Of a stretch of 64,000 nucleotides of DNA, positions 1 through 8,304 are shown in pieces. The notes under the pieces were generated by a model. It made no database searches. It saw only the letters and a program-made list of their open reading frames with translations, and was not told the origin of the DNA. Within the stretch, counting starts at the first letter, position 1. Every line of letters begins with the position of its first letter. The stretch spans positions 12,135-76,134 of the forward strand of contig NZ_CAXLMO010000038.1 of assembly GCF_964187635.1 (NCBI RefSeq). The letters run 5' to 3'. A program made the position numbers and the translations under genes. The DNA comes from Seribacter sulfatis (GTDB lineage Bacteria > Verrucomicrobiota > Verrucomicrobiia > Opitutales > Seribacteraceae).

Positions 1-656
1 GGCAAAAAACTGCTTCTCCCACTCGTCCATTCACGGTGATCTTGGGTGGGGCGAAAGTGAGTGATAAAATTATGGTAATCGATTCACTCTTGGACAAGGC
101 AGATGTGATCATTATAGGTGGCGCAATGGCTTACACCTTTGCATTGGCAAACGGTAAGAAGGTGGGTGAAAGTTTGAGTGAACCGGATAAAGTTGAATTA
201 GCACGGTCCGCACTTACCAAAGCCAAGGAAAAAGGGGTTCGATTCCTATTACCCATCGATACGCTTGGAACCAATGCATTAGACTTTGATGCAAAAACTT
301 TGGGCGAGACTCAGGTTTTTGAAGGAGATATTGATGATGGTTGGGAAGGGGTAGACATTGGTCCTAAAACAACCGAATTATATGTAAAAGAAGTAGGAGA
401 GGCAAAAACTGTCTTGTGGAATGGACCAATGGGTGTTTTTGAAATTCCGGAGTCCAGTAAAGGTACTTTTGCGATCGGAAAAGCAGTTGCAGAGGGAGAT
501 GCCATTTCAATAATTGGTGGTGGCGATTCGGTTAAGGCAATTAATCAAAGTGGTTACTCGGACCAAGTTACTTTTATGAGTACTGGTGGAGGTGCATCAT
601 TAGAATTTTTGGAAGGAAAATCTCTTCCCGGTGTCTCTGTTTTAGATCGTCGATAA
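1..656 (+). CDS. pgk: Phosphoglycerate kinase, C-terminal part (5' truncated by window edge)
   Basis: Glycolytic/gluconeogenic enzyme that transfers phosphate between 1,3-bisphosphoglycerate and ADP in the cytosol. The frame is open from base 3 and enters with the family signature ILGGAKVSDKI, followed by the hinge and nucleotide-binding C-terminal lobe. The glycine-rich IIGGGDSV and the near-terminal STGGGASLEFLEG are classic PGK motifs. About 217 residues are present, so roughly the first half of the gene lies to the left. tpiA follows after 25 bases in the same direction, the common pgk-tpiA pairing, which supports co-transcription. Confidence 0.97.
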   Translation, partial: QKTASPTRPFTVILGGAKVSDKIMVIDSLLDKADVIIIGGAMAYTFALANGKKVGESLSEPDKVELARSALTKAKEKGVRFLLPIDTLGTNALDFDAKTLGETQVFEGDIDDGWEGVDIGPKTTELYVKEVGEAKTVLWNGPMGVFEIPESSKGTFAIGKAVAEGDAISIIGGGDSVKAINQSGYSDQVTFMSTGGGASLEFLEGKSLPGVSVLDRR

Positions 657-681
657 TTATTAACTATAAGAAACTATTAAA

Positions 682-1446
682 ATGTCCCGTAAATTTCTCA
701 TCGCAGGTAATTGGAAAATGAATAAAACCGCTTCTGAAGCGGTTGATTTAATCGAAGAAATCAAGTCTTCAGTAGGCGATCAGACTTCTGTCCAGGTGTG
801 TGTTTGTCCACCGTTTACCTCTCTCTCTCAGTCATCAGAGTCTGTCGAGAAGTCTGAAGTACTTCTTGGCGCTCAGGATATGAATGCCGCTCAATCTGGT
901 GCATATACTGGTGAGATTTCTGCCGAAATGCTTCGTGATTTATATGTTAGTTTTGTTATTCTTGGGCACAGCGAGAGAAGGCAGTTCTTTGGAGAGACTA
1001 ATCAAATTGTAAATCAAAAGATCCATGCTGCGATCGGAAATAATTTAAAACCGATTTATTGTATCGGAGAAACTTTAGATGAAAGAGAGGCGGGGAAAAC
1101 TTTAGACATTGTCAGGACACAAGTAAGGGAGGGCTTAGAAAATTTTCCTACTCATTCCATTGAAAACTTAGTCATTGCTTATGAACCTATTTGGGCAATC
1201 GGGACGGGTAAAACTGCAACCGATGAGATGGCACAGGAAGTTCATGCAGAGATTCGAAAGGTTCTTGCTGAAATGTTCGGTGATACTTCGGCGGACAGTA
1301 TCCGTATTCTATATGGAGGTTCAATGAAACCTGAAAATGCGGCTGGTTTGCTTGCTCAGAAAGATGTGGATGGTGGTTTAATTGGTGGAGCTTCTTTAAC
1401 TGCACGTGCTTTTGTGGGCATTATTGAAGCGGCTCAGTCTGCATAA
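682..1446 (+). CDS. tpiA: Triosephosphate isomerase
   Basis: Interconverts dihydroxyacetone phosphate and glyceraldehyde 3-phosphate. The 254-residue length is normal for the TIM barrel. Visible catalytic residues are Lys12 in AGNWKMN, His96 in ILGHSERR and Glu168 in AYEPIWAIGTG; the phosphate-binding ILYGGSMKPENA motif is also intact. The ATG start puts the first beta strand at residues 4-9, as in other family members. It lies directly behind pgk and ends convergently with the peroxiredoxin gene on the other strand, 24 bases away, with no obvious terminator hairpin between them. Confidence 0.98.
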   Translation: MSRKFLIAGNWKMNKTASEAVDLIEEIKSSVGDQTSVQVCVCPPFTSLSQSSESVEKSEVLLGAQDMNAAQSGAYTGEISAEMLRDLYVSFVILGHSERRQFFGETNQIVNQKIHAAIGNNLKPIYCIGETLDEREAGKTLDIVRTQVREGLENFPTHSIENLVIAYEPIWAIGTGKTATDEMAQEVHAEIRKVLAEMFGDTSADSIRILYGGSMKPENAAGLLAQKDVDGGLIGGASLTARAFVGIIEAAQSA

Positions 1447-1470
1447 CAAGCATACGAACAAGCCAACAGA

Positions 1471-1962
1471 TCAAGTAGAGTTACTCTTTTTGTCCTGTAA
1501 TTCCCGAACAAGTTCTTCGGGGTGACTTTTTGCTTTTACCTTTAAATAGGTGCTTTCTACGGTCCCCGATTTGGTAATAAGAAATGAAACTCGGTGAATT
1601 CCTTCGAATGTACGCCCCATAAATTTTTTTTCACCCCACACACCAAATAACTTGGCTATTTTATTCTGCTCATCAAGAAGTAAAGGAAAGGGTAATCGAA
1701 ATTTTTGCCTGAAATTTTCATGCGTTATTCTACTCCCTCCCGAAATACCAAAGATTTTAATTTCCTTATTTTGAAAAAAGCAATAGTGATCGCGGAATCC
1801 ACAAGCTTGTGCCGTACAACCGGGAGTGTTATCGCGAGGATAAAAATAAAGTAAGTATTTTTGGCCTAAAAGAATTTCTTTTGAAAAAGAATTTCCTTCT
1901 GAGTCGGTAGTAGAAAAATTGGGTACGGTATTAGCTTTTTGAAGAGGGGAAATCTGTTGCAT
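1471..1962 (-). CDS. bcp: Cytosolic BCP/PrxQ-type peroxiredoxin
   Basis: Thiol peroxidase that reduces hydrogen peroxide and organic hydroperoxides, usually recharged by thioredoxin. The 163-residue protein carries the AhpC/TSA fold with PRDNTPGCTAQAC, giving peroxidatic Cys49 and a resolving Cys54 five residues later, the atypical 2-Cys BCP arrangement. There is no signal peptide. It is the last gene of a minus-strand group (SDR, exported peroxiredoxin, yhbY, this gene) and starts 5 bases beyond the yhbY stop, so co-transcription is likely. A second, exported BCP-like paralogue lies two genes upstream. Confidence 0.9.
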   Translation of the reverse strand: MQQISPLQKANTVPNFSTTDSEGNSFSKEILLGQKYLLYFYPRDNTPGCTAQACGFRDHYCFFQNKEIKIFGISGGSRITHENFRQKFRLPFPLLLDEQNKIAKLFGVWGEKKFMGRTFEGIHRVSFLITKSGTVESTYLKVKAKSHPEELVRELQDKKSNST

Positions 1963-1967
1963 GTTAT

Positions 1968-2237
1968 TTACAATGCAAAGGTAGCGGTTTTTCCGACAAA
2001 TTCAACCAAGGTGGATTCAATCTTTTCTTGGATCTCTTCCACTAACTTGACTCGTTTTTCTCGTTCGTCTCGAAAAGAAACTTTTACCATTTTATCTCGG
2101 TTCAGAACGAGTTGGATTTCAAGGATGACATTTTGTGTTAATCCTTTTTTTCCAATTTTGACATCCACCTCTCTTACTTTTGCGGAGGACTTTAACAGTC
2201 TTCGTTCGCTTCCACTCTTGCTATTTTCTTCGGACAT
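1968..2237 (-). CDS. yhbY: YhbY/CRM-domain RNA-binding protein
   Basis: Small ribosome-associated RNA-binding protein of the CRM (YhbY) family, implicated in 50S subunit maturation. The 89 residues include a short charged N-tail, then VDVKIGKKGLTQNVILEI, matching the family's IGKNGLT segment, and end with the beta strand VEFVGKTATFAL. The CRM GxxG equivalent is GKKG. Its ATG overlaps the stop of the upstream exported peroxiredoxin by one base (TAATG), so the two are probably translationally coupled. Family assignment rests on motif recognition only. Confidence 0.85.
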   Translation of the reverse strand: MSEENSKSGSERRLLKSSAKVREVDVKIGKKGLTQNVILEIQLVLNRDKMVKVSFRDEREKRVKLVEEIQEKIESTLVEFVGKTATFAL

Positions 2238-2794
2238 TAATTTTGTTTGTTAATAAATTGCATTACATTACTGCTGTCTTCCGATGCAGTAACTAGCTCA
2301 TTCTTATAAATGAGTTTTCCTGATTTAGAAATAAGAAATGTCCATCGTTTGGGAGTCACTCCTCTTTCAAGTGTGAATTTATCACCTTTGAAGAAACGTT
2401 CAATTATCCCTCCCTTGCTTATTGGCACATTAAAAAGCTTGGCAACTTTACCTTGGGGATCCGAAAGAAGGGTGAATGGAAGTTTTTCGGCTTTCTTAAA
2501 TAAGGAAAGGTTACTGGTTTGGTCTCCACTTATGCCAACAACCTCCACTTCCAATTTTTTCCATTTCTGAAAGTCATCTTTGTAGGAGCATGCCTGCTTG
2601 GTACACCCACCCGTCATCGCAGCAGGATAAAAATATAAAAGTATCTGCTTTTTAGCTAAGAAACTTTTGGAGTTCCAAGTTTCTCCTTTTGAATTAACGG
2701 CCTGAAAGTTTGGCACTACTTCATTAATCTCAATTCCTGGTAAGGAATTGGAAATTAAAAAAAGAGTAGAGAAAATGAGTACATGAATGTTCAT
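2237..2794 (-). CDS. Exported BCP-like peroxiredoxin
   Basis: Thioredoxin-fold peroxidase with an N-terminal signal peptide (MNIHVLIFSTLFLISNSLPG), so probably periplasmic. The active-site segment MTGGCTKQAC gives Cys64 as peroxidatic and Cys69 as resolving, the same spacing as the cytosolic BCP two genes downstream; the usual proline before the Cys is Gly here. I chose the ATG at 2794 because it begins the signal peptide and clears the SDR gene. A longer in-frame extension to 2917 exists, but it would overlap the SDR coding region and hide the signal. How it is reduced in the periplasm is not evident from this window. Confidence 0.85.
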   Translation of the reverse strand: MNIHVLIFSTLFLISNSLPGIEINEVVPNFQAVNSKGETWNSKSFLAKKQILLYFYPAAMTGGCTKQACSYKDDFQKWKKLEVEVVGISGDQTSNLSLFKKAEKLPFTLLSDPQGKVAKLFNVPISKGGIIERFFKGDKFTLERGVTPKRWTFLISKSGKLIYKNELVTASEDSSNVMQFINKQN

Positions 2795-2843
2795 TCTTTT
2801 ATTTTGCTCTTTAAGTTCCGCGAGAACAAGAATTCTTTTATTA

Positions 2844-3548
2844 TTACCAAGGAATTGGTTCGCCGTCCTCTCCAATGAAAATACCGGTTTTGTCATGGGG
2901 GAGTTTTTCCAGTGCATGGAGCATCATCGAAACTGCCTCCTCTACATGATACTTTGCCTCTTGTCCGCCCATTTCCGTTTTTACCCAACCGGGGCTTTGC
3001 GAAATCACTCTTATATTGAACGGTTTAAGATCAATAGAGGTCTGCCTGGTTAACATATTTAAAGCTGCTTTTGAACATTGATATGCAATCGCTCCTCCCA
3101 ATTGAGTATCCCCTCGTAAATGAATTGAGCCCAAACGTGAAGATAAATTAATAATTAAAGGTGAGGTTGAACGTTGGAGGCATGAAACTGCATTTCTGGT
3201 CACCAAAAGTGCACCCAGCAAATTGACTTTATAGACCTGCTCGACTGATGAACTTGTTACTTCTTCCAGTTTACTCCAGTCAATGATACCCGCATTATTA
3301 AAAAGCAGATCGATGTATTTTTGGTTTTTATCCAACTCATCAAAACAGGATTTTACGGACACCTCATCTTCCACATCTAAGGATAATATTTCAATTCTGC
3401 CTTTATATTGCAGTTGCAACGATTGTAATTCATTTGCCCTATTTGTATCTCTGCAACAAGCGTAGATGAAATTTCCCTGCAATAGGTATTGCTTTGTCAA
3501 TTCAAGCCCGATGCCACGGTTGGCTCCAGTTATTAAAATTCTTTTCAT
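2844..3548 (-). CDS. Short-chain dehydrogenase/reductase (C-factor/sniffer-like)
   Basis: NAD(P)-dependent oxidoreductase of the classical SDR fold, 234 residues. Visible motifs are the TGANRGIG cofactor loop (residues 7-14), NNAG at 84-87, the catalytic Ser in INLSSRLG (about 136) and YQCSK giving Tyr156 and Lys160. The compact size and RGIGLELTKQYL start resemble the C-factor/sniffer carbonyl reductase group, but the substrate cannot be read from sequence. It is first in the minus-strand group that continues with the exported peroxiredoxin after 49 bases. Confidence 0.88.
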   Translation of the reverse strand: MKRILITGANRGIGLELTKQYLLQGNFIYACCRDTNRANELQSLQLQYKGRIEILSLDVEDEVSVKSCFDELDKNQKYIDLLFNNAGIIDWSKLEEVTSSSVEQVYKVNLLGALLVTRNAVSCLQRSTSPLIINLSSRLGSIHLRGDTQLGGAIAYQCSKAALNMLTRQTSIDLKPFNIRVISQSPGWVKTEMGGQEAKYHVEEAVSMMLHALEKLPHDKTGIFIGEDGEPIPW

Positions 3549-3645
3549 ATTTTTTTAATTCCTTTGAGAATATCCTAGATCAAGGTGTGGAGTAAGGATA
3601 GTGTAATAGGGAGTTAGAAGTAATATTAAATAAACAAATTTGGCG

Positions 3646-4647
3646 ATGAAACAAAATCAATTAGGAAACTCCGATCTTTTGCTATCTGAAATTGGCCTTG
3701 GCACTTGGGCGATTGGTGGTGGTGATTGGGGGATGGGGTGGGGCGAGCAAGACGAGCAAGATTCAATTTCCTGCATACTGGAAGCTTTGGAGCAAGGAAT
3801 TAATTGGATCGATACGGCTCATGCATACGGTTTTGGGGTTGCCGAAGAAGCAGTCGGAAAGGCACTTCGTGAATTTAACGATGACAGTATTATTGTAGCA
3901 ACAAAATGTGGCGTGCTCCCCGAGGAGGATAATAAACCCAAACGATTTATCTCGAGAGAAACAATACTAGAAGAAGTGGATGGTTCATTAAAAAGGTTGG
4001 GCCGCGATTGGATTGACCTTTATCAAATCCATTGGCCAGTACCGTCCGAGAATTTGATTGAGGCGTGGGAAACATTACAGGATTTAAAAAAAGCAGGTAA
4101 AATCCGTTGGGCTGGAGTATGTAATTGTTGGCAGCCTGAACTGGAGGCATTGCAAGCAGTGGCTCCAGTGTCTTCTAATCAACCCATGTACAACATGTTG
4201 GACCGTAAAATCGAAGAGAATGTATTGGGTTGGTGTGATCAAAATAATTCTGGTCTTTTGGTTTACAGTCCAATGCACTCCGGAGTATTAACCGGTAAAA
4301 TTTCTCACCAGTGGCTGGATAGTCTTCCTCAAAATGATTGGAGAAAGCATAAAACCGATCACCCCGTGGTTAAACCACTTCATAGTAAAGATGGTTTACA
4401 AGCCTTTCTTATTCTGCAAGAAGAGTTACGATTATTCGCACAAGAAAGAGAGATGACAATTGGGCAACTAGCCGTGTGCTGGGCATTAAGTCCCCGAGAA
4501 GTCACTTCTGCTATTGTGGGAGCCCGGAAGCATGGCCAGATTCTTGAGACTGTACAGGCATCTAACAATTCGCTTTCTCAGGATGATAAAAATTTAATTA
4601 TGAAATATATTACCAAATTTGAAGAAAGTCTTGATCATGCCGGATGA
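3646..4647 (+). CDS. Aldo/keto reductase
   Basis: NADPH-dependent oxidoreductase of the AKR superfamily (TIM barrel), 333 residues. The catalytic tetrad is visible: Asp56 in WIDTAHAYG, Tyr61, Lys87 in VATKCG and His129 in YQIHWP. The C-terminal IVGARKHGQI matches the cofactor-phosphate-binding segment of the YajO/general-stress-protein-69 type. I prefer the ATG at 3646; a TTG six bases earlier is also in frame. The 3' end overlaps the panB start by 11 bases. The physiological aldehyde or ketone is unknown. Confidence 0.9.
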   Translation: MKQNQLGNSDLLLSEIGLGTWAIGGGDWGMGWGEQDEQDSISCILEALEQGINWIDTAHAYGFGVAEEAVGKALREFNDDSIIVATKCGVLPEEDNKPKRFISRETILEEVDGSLKRLGRDWIDLYQIHWPVPSENLIEAWETLQDLKKAGKIRWAGVCNCWQPELEALQAVAPVSSNQPMYNMLDRKIEENVLGWCDQNNSGLLVYSPMHSGVLTGKISHQWLDSLPQNDWRKHKTDHPVVKPLHSKDGLQAFLILQEELRLFAQEREMTIGQLAVCWALSPREVTSAIVGARKHGQILETVQASNNSLSQDDKNLIMKYITKFEESLDHAG

Positions 4648-5731
4648 AAAAAAAGTAAAGCCTGTGGAGGGCTCTAAAAAAGAAGTAGTGAGTGATAAAA
4701 CTGCTTCCGAGATTAAGAAGCCGGTAAGAAGGAAAAAAAAGCCCGTTGCCTTATCAAAAGTAAAAGAGAAAAAACCTGCTACCAAGAGTTCGGTTGCCAA
4801 GCCCGTTGAGAAGAAGGAAATAATTACTAAGGAGAATGACGAAAAACCCCAACCTGTAGAAAGTGCCAAAGTAGCTACTGAACCTGTTGTTTCGACTCGC
4901 CCGCAGCCTCCACGTGAACCCTCTCCCCGTCGACATCGTGTCGATCTCGCCGAGATTAAGCCCAATATCAAATATATTGCCGGATTGAAGGGGAAAAGAT
5001 CGATAGTGGGTTTAACTGCTTATGATGCAATTATGTCAAAACTTGTTTCGAAGGCGGGAGTCGATTTTATTTTGGTAGGTGATTCTGTAGGAACTACCCT
5101 TTTGGGGTACGACACCACCATTCCGGTTACGATCGATGATATGGTTCATCACACTTCTGCCGTTCGTAGGGGACAACCTGGTTGTTTAGTGGTCGCAGAT
5201 TTACCATTTGGTGAAGCGAGTCTTTCGTTTGATCGATTACTTGAATCTTCGCGTCGACTTATGCAAAATGGAGCAGATGCAGTGAAGATCGAAGGAGGGA
5301 AAGATGTGGCAGATGATATTGAGAAACTGGTTGCCACCGGAATCCCAGTCATGGGGCACATTGGATTGTTGCCCCAGACTGTTAAGGCGATTGGAGGGTA
5401 TCGTAAATTTGGATCAAGTCGTGAAGAAGCCGATAGTTTGTACACCGATGCGATTAGCTTGGAAGAAGCGGGTTGTTTTGCCGTGATCGCAGAGATGATG
5501 GACGATCGGGTTGCCACTCAATTGGCCACTCAAATTCTTCCTCCTTTAATAGGTATTGGAAGTGGCGATAAGTGTGATGGTCAAATACTCGTCACCCATG
5601 ATTTAATTGGACTTACCCCGAGCCCACTGCCTTCTTTTGTTAAACCATGTGCAAGTTTAGGTCTCGATGGATTAAATGCCCTCACTGGCTATGTGCAAAA
5701 AACGAGGAGTAACCCAATCGCGAAAAAATGA
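4637..5731 (+). CDS. panB: 3-Methyl-2-oxobutanoate hydroxymethyltransferase with basic N-terminal extension
   Basis: Makes ketopantoate from alpha-ketoisovalerate and methylene-tetrahydrofolate in pantothenate/CoA synthesis. The PanB barrel begins near residue 103 and carries TAYDAIMSK and VGDSVGT (metal-binding Asp residues), VKIEGG (catalytic Lys) and IGIGSGDKCDGQILV. It is preceded by about 100 low-complexity residues rich in Lys, Glu, Pro, Val and Ala that normal PanB (about 265 residues) lacks. No in-frame ATG offers a shorter start before the core, so the extension appears to be part of the protein. The ATG at 4637 overlaps the upstream gene by 11 bases; an in-frame TTG lies at 4619. 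gpsA follows with an ATGA overlap. Confidence 0.9.
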   Translation: MPDEKKVKPVEGSKKEVVSDKTASEIKKPVRRKKKPVALSKVKEKKPATKSSVAKPVEKKEIITKENDEKPQPVESAKVATEPVVSTRPQPPREPSPRRHRVDLAEIKPNIKYIAGLKGKRSIVGLTAYDAIMSKLVSKAGVDFILVGDSVGTTLLGYDTTIPVTIDDMVHHTSAVRRGQPGCLVVADLPFGEASLSFDRLLESSRRLMQNGADAVKIEGGKDVADDIEKLVATGIPVMGHIGLLPQTVKAIGGYRKFGSSREEADSLYTDAISLEEAGCFAVIAEMMDDRVATQLATQILPPLIGIGSGDKCDGQILVTHDLIGLTPSPLPSFVKPCASLGLDGLNALTGYVQKTRSNPIAKK

Positions 5732-6741
5732 ACTTTTGCGTGCTTGGTGCTGGTGCCTGGGGGACTGCAATGGCAGTCTATCTATCCAAGTGCGGACACT
5801 CGGTCTCGTTGATTCCACGACGCGTTGAACATGCCCTTACCCTTTCTTCGGAACGAGAAAATAAAGATTACCTGCCTGGGGTTTGTTTTGATGAGGACTT
5901 ACAAATTGGATGTTCCTTACGCCCCGTTCTCATGGAGTCCGAATACCTCTTTTTTGCATGTCCATCTCATGCCCTTCGTGACACTTGTAAACAGGTACGT
6001 TTATTCCGTGAGGATTCTTGGAATTTAAAAGGTGGCATCGCACTATGCAAGGGACTGGAGCCAAAAAGTAATTTATTTGCTCATGAAGTGATTCAGGAAG
6101 AACTAGGCAATGAAATTGGTTCTGGTTATTTAACAGGACCAAGTCACGCTCATGATGTAGCTGTCAATAAGCCCACTGCGATGGTACTTGCGATGGATTG
6201 TGAGGAGACTGAACTGATTGAACTGCAGAGTAATTTAAGTTCTAAAACAATGAGAATTTATAGATCCGAGGATCGGATCGGAGTGGCTCTGGGAAGTTGT
6301 TTGAAGAATGTATACGCCATTGCAACCGGCTTATCAGACGGACTGGGTTTAGGAGATAATGCAAGAGCCGCACTTCTCACAAGGAGTATGAATGAAATGA
6401 TCAACCTCGGAATTTCACTTGGAGGTGAGAGCGAAACATTTTTTGGACTGAGTGGATTTGGTGACTTAATTGGAACTTGCATGGGCGAATGGAGCCGCAA
6501 TCGAAGATTCGGACTCGCGTTAGCGAAAGGGGGTACACCGAAGGATATTATTAGAACTCAAAAAACGGTTGTCGAGGGGTATTGGGCAACTGGATGCTTT
6601 TTTGAGAAGTGTGATTCTCAGGGTGTTGAAATGCCAATTCTTCGTGAGATTTATGGTATTTTATATGAAGGGAAAGATCCTTATCTTGCACTGTCGGATT
6701 TAATGAGTCGTGGGCTTAAGGCTGAATCATTACGGGAATAA
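5728..6741 (+). CDS. gpsA: NAD(P)-dependent glycerol-3-phosphate dehydrogenase
   Basis: Reduces dihydroxyacetone phosphate to sn-glycerol 3-phosphate, the backbone for phospholipids. The 337-residue protein opens with the Rossmann motif VLGAGAWGTA (Gly7, Gly9, Gly12), has the GPSHAHDVA segment of the family, catalytic Lys193 in CLKNVYAIATG, and FGLSGFGDLIGTC with the downstream SRNRRFG that contacts substrate phosphate. Length is typical. The ATG overlaps the panB stop (ATGA), indicating translational coupling. Confidence 0.96.
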   Translation: MNFCVLGAGAWGTAMAVYLSKCGHSVSLIPRRVEHALTLSSERENKDYLPGVCFDEDLQIGCSLRPVLMESEYLFFACPSHALRDTCKQVRLFREDSWNLKGGIALCKGLEPKSNLFAHEVIQEELGNEIGSGYLTGPSHAHDVAVNKPTAMVLAMDCEETELIELQSNLSSKTMRIYRSEDRIGVALGSCLKNVYAIATGLSDGLGLGDNARAALLTRSMNEMINLGISLGGESETFFGLSGFGDLIGTCMGEWSRNRRFGLALAKGGTPKDIIRTQKTVVEGYWATGCFFEKCDSQGVEMPILREIYGILYEGKDPYLALSDLMSRGLKAESLRE

Positions 6742-6762
6742 TCAACTTTCATTTTAATTATC

Positions 6763-7422
6763 ATGAATACTGCGGAAGTACCGATTTTAGAAACCCCCAA
6801 CAAGGAAGATCGTTTATTACTACATTCATGTTGTGCACCCTGTGAGGGGGAGGTGTTGGAAACTTTGTTGAATTCAAAAATTCAACCTACTGTATTTTTT
6901 TATAATCCTAATATTCACCCCAAAAAAGAATACGAGATCCGCAAGGCCGAGGATAAGAAATTTTGTGATAAAAAAGGGGTGGATCATATTGATGTTGATT
7001 ATGATGTAAGAAATTGGTTCGAACGTATAAAGGGATTGGAATGGGAGCCAGAGCGAGGAGCACGGTGTACCGTTTGCTTTGATATGCGTTTTGAAAGGAC
7101 TGCTCTCTATGCACATGAACACGGTTTTAATTTGTTTTCCAGCAGCCTGGGTATTTCACGGTGGAAGAATATGAAACAAATTAATGGTTGTGGAGAGCGG
7201 GCAGCGGCTCGCTATGAGAAGCTAGACTATTGGACTTACAACTGGAGGAAAGCCGGTGGTTCGCAGAGAATGATTGAGATTTCAAAAAGGGAAAATTTTT
7301 ATCAGCAAGAATACTGCGGTTGCGTTTATTCCTTGCGGGATACTAATAAATGGAGAGTTTCTCAGGGCCGAAAAAAAGTAAATATTGGAGAAACTTATTA
7401 CGGAGTGGAGCCGGGTGCTTAA
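6763..7422 (+). CDS. queH: Epoxyqueuosine reductase QueH
   Basis: Catalyses the last step of queuosine tRNA-modification synthesis, reducing epoxyqueuosine to queuosine; QueH is the DUF208 enzyme that replaces QueG in many bacteria. The 219 residues show the defining cysteines: HSCCAPC (Cys23, Cys24, Cys27), ARCTVCFDMR in the middle and YCGCVYS near the C-terminus, which are Fe-S/metal ligands in the family. NPNIHPKKEYEIRK is also characteristic. It sits 21 bases after gpsA in the same direction. Confidence 0.94.
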   Translation: MNTAEVPILETPNKEDRLLLHSCCAPCEGEVLETLLNSKIQPTVFFYNPNIHPKKEYEIRKAEDKKFCDKKGVDHIDVDYDVRNWFERIKGLEWEPERGARCTVCFDMRFERTALYAHEHGFNLFSSSLGISRWKNMKQINGCGERAAARYEKLDYWTYNWRKAGGSQRMIEISKRENFYQQEYCGCVYSLRDTNKWRVSQGRKKVNIGETYYGVEPGA

Positions 7423-7440
7423 TGTTAACTTTTTATTACC

Positions 7441-8250
7441 ATGAATAATTCAACGGTTTGGAAAACTTTGGTAGAAGAGGCGCGGGAGATTGCCTCCAAA
7501 GAAAGAATTCTGTCAAAGGTTTTGACTGAGTTTATTTTGGAAAGAGAAAGTCTAAGTGATGCTTTGGGTTGGAGATTAGCATCTCGTTTAGTCAAAAGTA
7601 GCGTGCCAGAAAGTGATATTCGTGACTTGATCAAAAAGGCTTTTGAGGAAGATATTGAAATGCTACAAAGCGTTGAATCTGATTTAATTGCCGTTACTGA
7701 GAGGGATCCTGCCTGTAATGATTTTATCAGTCCCTTTTTATATTTTAAAGGATTTCAGGCACTGTGCTGTTATCGAGTTGCCCATTTTCTTTGGCAAAAA
7801 AATCGAAAGGATCTAGCCCTTTATTTACAAAGCTTAGTGGCGGTTGTTTATTCCGTGGATATTCACCCTGCCGCAACCATTGGAAAAGGAATTCTACTTG
7901 ATCATGCAACTGGCTTTGTGGCCGGTGAAACGACTGTTATTGAAGATAATGTATCGATTTTACACGAAGTGACTTTGGGAGGGACCGGAAAAGATCGTGG
8001 CGACCGACATCCCAAAATTAGATCCGGTGTCTTAATTGGTGCTGGAGCTAAGATTCTAGGTAATGTTGAAATTGGAGAAGGATCTAGAGTGGGGGCCAGT
8101 AGTGTAGTGCTCGATGATGTTCCTGCCCATATTTCAGTCGCCGGAGTTCCGGCCAAAGAAATTGGCACGATTAAAAATGTATCTCCTGCCATGGGAATGG
8201 ATCATAATTTATTGGAGATGCGTGAATATGAGAGCGGGGGAGGGATTTAA
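7441..8250 (+). CDS. cysE: Serine O-acetyltransferase
   Basis: First committed step of cysteine synthesis: acetyl-CoA plus L-serine to O-acetylserine. The protein (269 residues) has the alpha-helical N-terminal SAT domain ending around residue 135 and a left-handed beta-helix of hexapeptide repeats (IHPAATIGKGILLDHATG, VIEDNVSILHEVTLGG, GVLIGAGAKILGNVEIG). The LDHATG and LHEVTLGGTGK segments correspond to the catalytic Asp/His region. The start ATG is 18 bases after queH. The C-tail is short and somewhat Met/Glu-rich, where CysK docking would normally occur. Confidence 0.94.
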   Translation: MNNSTVWKTLVEEAREIASKERILSKVLTEFILERESLSDALGWRLASRLVKSSVPESDIRDLIKKAFEEDIEMLQSVESDLIAVTERDPACNDFISPFLYFKGFQALCCYRVAHFLWQKNRKDLALYLQSLVAVVYSVDIHPAATIGKGILLDHATGFVAGETTVIEDNVSILHEVTLGGTGKDRGDRHPKIRSGVLIGAGAKILGNVEIGEGSRVGASSVVLDDVPAHISVAGVPAKEIGTIKNVSPAMGMDHNLLEMREYESGGGI

Positions 8251-8267
8251 TTAAAAATGTCCTTTTA

Positions 8268-8296
8268 TTGACGAAACTACTCCCTTCATGTACACA
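8268..8296 (+). promoter_or_regulatory. Possible sigma-70-like promoter before the adenylate-kinase-like gene
   Basis: TTGACG (8268-8273) is followed after 17 bases by TACACA (8291-8296), which matches the -10 consensus poorly. If used, the transcript would start almost at the ATG at 8305. Offered only as a weak candidate. Confidence 0.25.
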
Positions 8297-8304
8297 AAAT
8301 TCTG

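Noticed and set aside
2795..2917. Longer start for the exported peroxiredoxin.
   Set aside because: It would overlap the SDR coding region and place a charged segment before the signal peptide; the ATG at 2794 fits both neighbours.
4637..4945. A separate small gene for the basic region before panB.
   Set aside because: The frame runs without a stop into the PanB core, and no ATG starts the core separately.
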